Below, piece after piece: positions 63,998-64,000 of a DNA stretch of 64,000 nt. Numbering within the stretch: the first letter of the stretch is position 1; every line of letters starts with the position of its first letter. The translations under genes were made by a program, and so were the position numbers. The notes below the pieces were generated by a model, which was not told the DNA's origin, did no database searches, and worked only from the letters and a program-made list of their open reading frames with translations. Origin of the DNA: FEN-1088 sp031407985 (GTDB lineage: Bacteria > Myxococcota_A > Polyangia > Fen-1088); the NCBI GenBank assembly GCA_031407985.1, contig JANOJB010000060.1, forward strand, positions 8,944 through 72,943. Direction: 5' to 3'.

Positions 63998-64000
63998 AGA

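Overview
This is a GC-rich chromosomal window carrying about 55 protein genes and one tRNA gene. It is densely coded, with no gene-free stretch above about 250 bases. The content points to a Myxococcota (myxobacterial/deltaproteobacterial) chromosome. The clues are a Ser/Thr kinase, PP2C and FHA phospho-signalling set, three PilZ proteins, a DUF4388/PATAN protein with a degenerate receiver, a GltJ/AgmX-like gliding-motility-type protein, vWA lipoproteins on Gly-rich tethers, a Cys-rich repeat lipoprotein and many large TPR/HEAT lipoproteins. The genus cannot be named from the sequence alone. I see no phage, insertion sequence, integrase or CRISPR array.

Layout. 0-4 kb: a truncated gene, a SUKH-TPR protein, and two coupled minus-strand exported proteins (a carboxypeptidase-regulatory-like lipoprotein and a phospholipase-C-fold protein). 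4.2-7.7 kb: a zinc-ribbon/FHA protein, a PP2C phosphatase and a zinc-ribbon Ser/Thr kinase. 7.8-10.9 kb: lepB, lepA and a small ribbon-helix-helix protein on the minus strand. 11-14.9 kb: three surface lipoproteins, one with DxDxD repeats and two with vWA domains. 15-16.6 kb: lysC and cutA. 16.6-23.7 kb: a minus-strand run in which a HEAT lipoprotein, an FHA protein, recG and a sulfatase-fold/HEAT membrane protein overlap each other at stop/start codons. 23.8-30.7 kb: a Cys-rich repeat lipoprotein, a FadL-type outer-membrane protein, an M16 protease pair (one active, one inactive), a NUDIX hydrolase, a thioesterase and a GDPD. 30.8-38.3 kb: a TPR lipoprotein, tRNA-Cys, gshA facing it, a DUF4388 protein, a lipoprotein and pyrE.

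38.4-45.6 kb: two membrane-anchored coiled-coil proteins, a PHP phosphatase-like protein, a flippase-like membrane protein, threonine aldolase, a stand-alone biotin carrier, a QueG-like Fe-S protein and the GltJ-like protein. 45.9-51.6 kb: purA, hisZ, a SerA-like dehydrogenase and an ABC-F ATPase. 51.8-56.7 kb: a duplicated-domain lipoprotein, a small acidic protein, parA-parB coupled to a PilZ/pseudo-receiver gene, and folD. 56.8-60 kb: an exported beta-propeller, an exported helical protein and two PilZ proteins. 60-64 kb: an FAD oxidoreductase overlapping an HExxH/YkgJ cysteine-cluster fusion that carries a trinucleotide microsatellite, then a lytic-transglycosylase-like exported protein.

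The most unusual parts are the HExxH-C4-YkgJ fusion overlapping an FAD oxidoreductase gene, the PilZ/pseudo-receiver gene coupled to parAB, the propeller/exported-protein/PilZ/PilZ operon, and the zinc-ribbon FHA-PP2C-kinase cassette. Functions are inferred from motifs and domain order read by eye; no database search was run.
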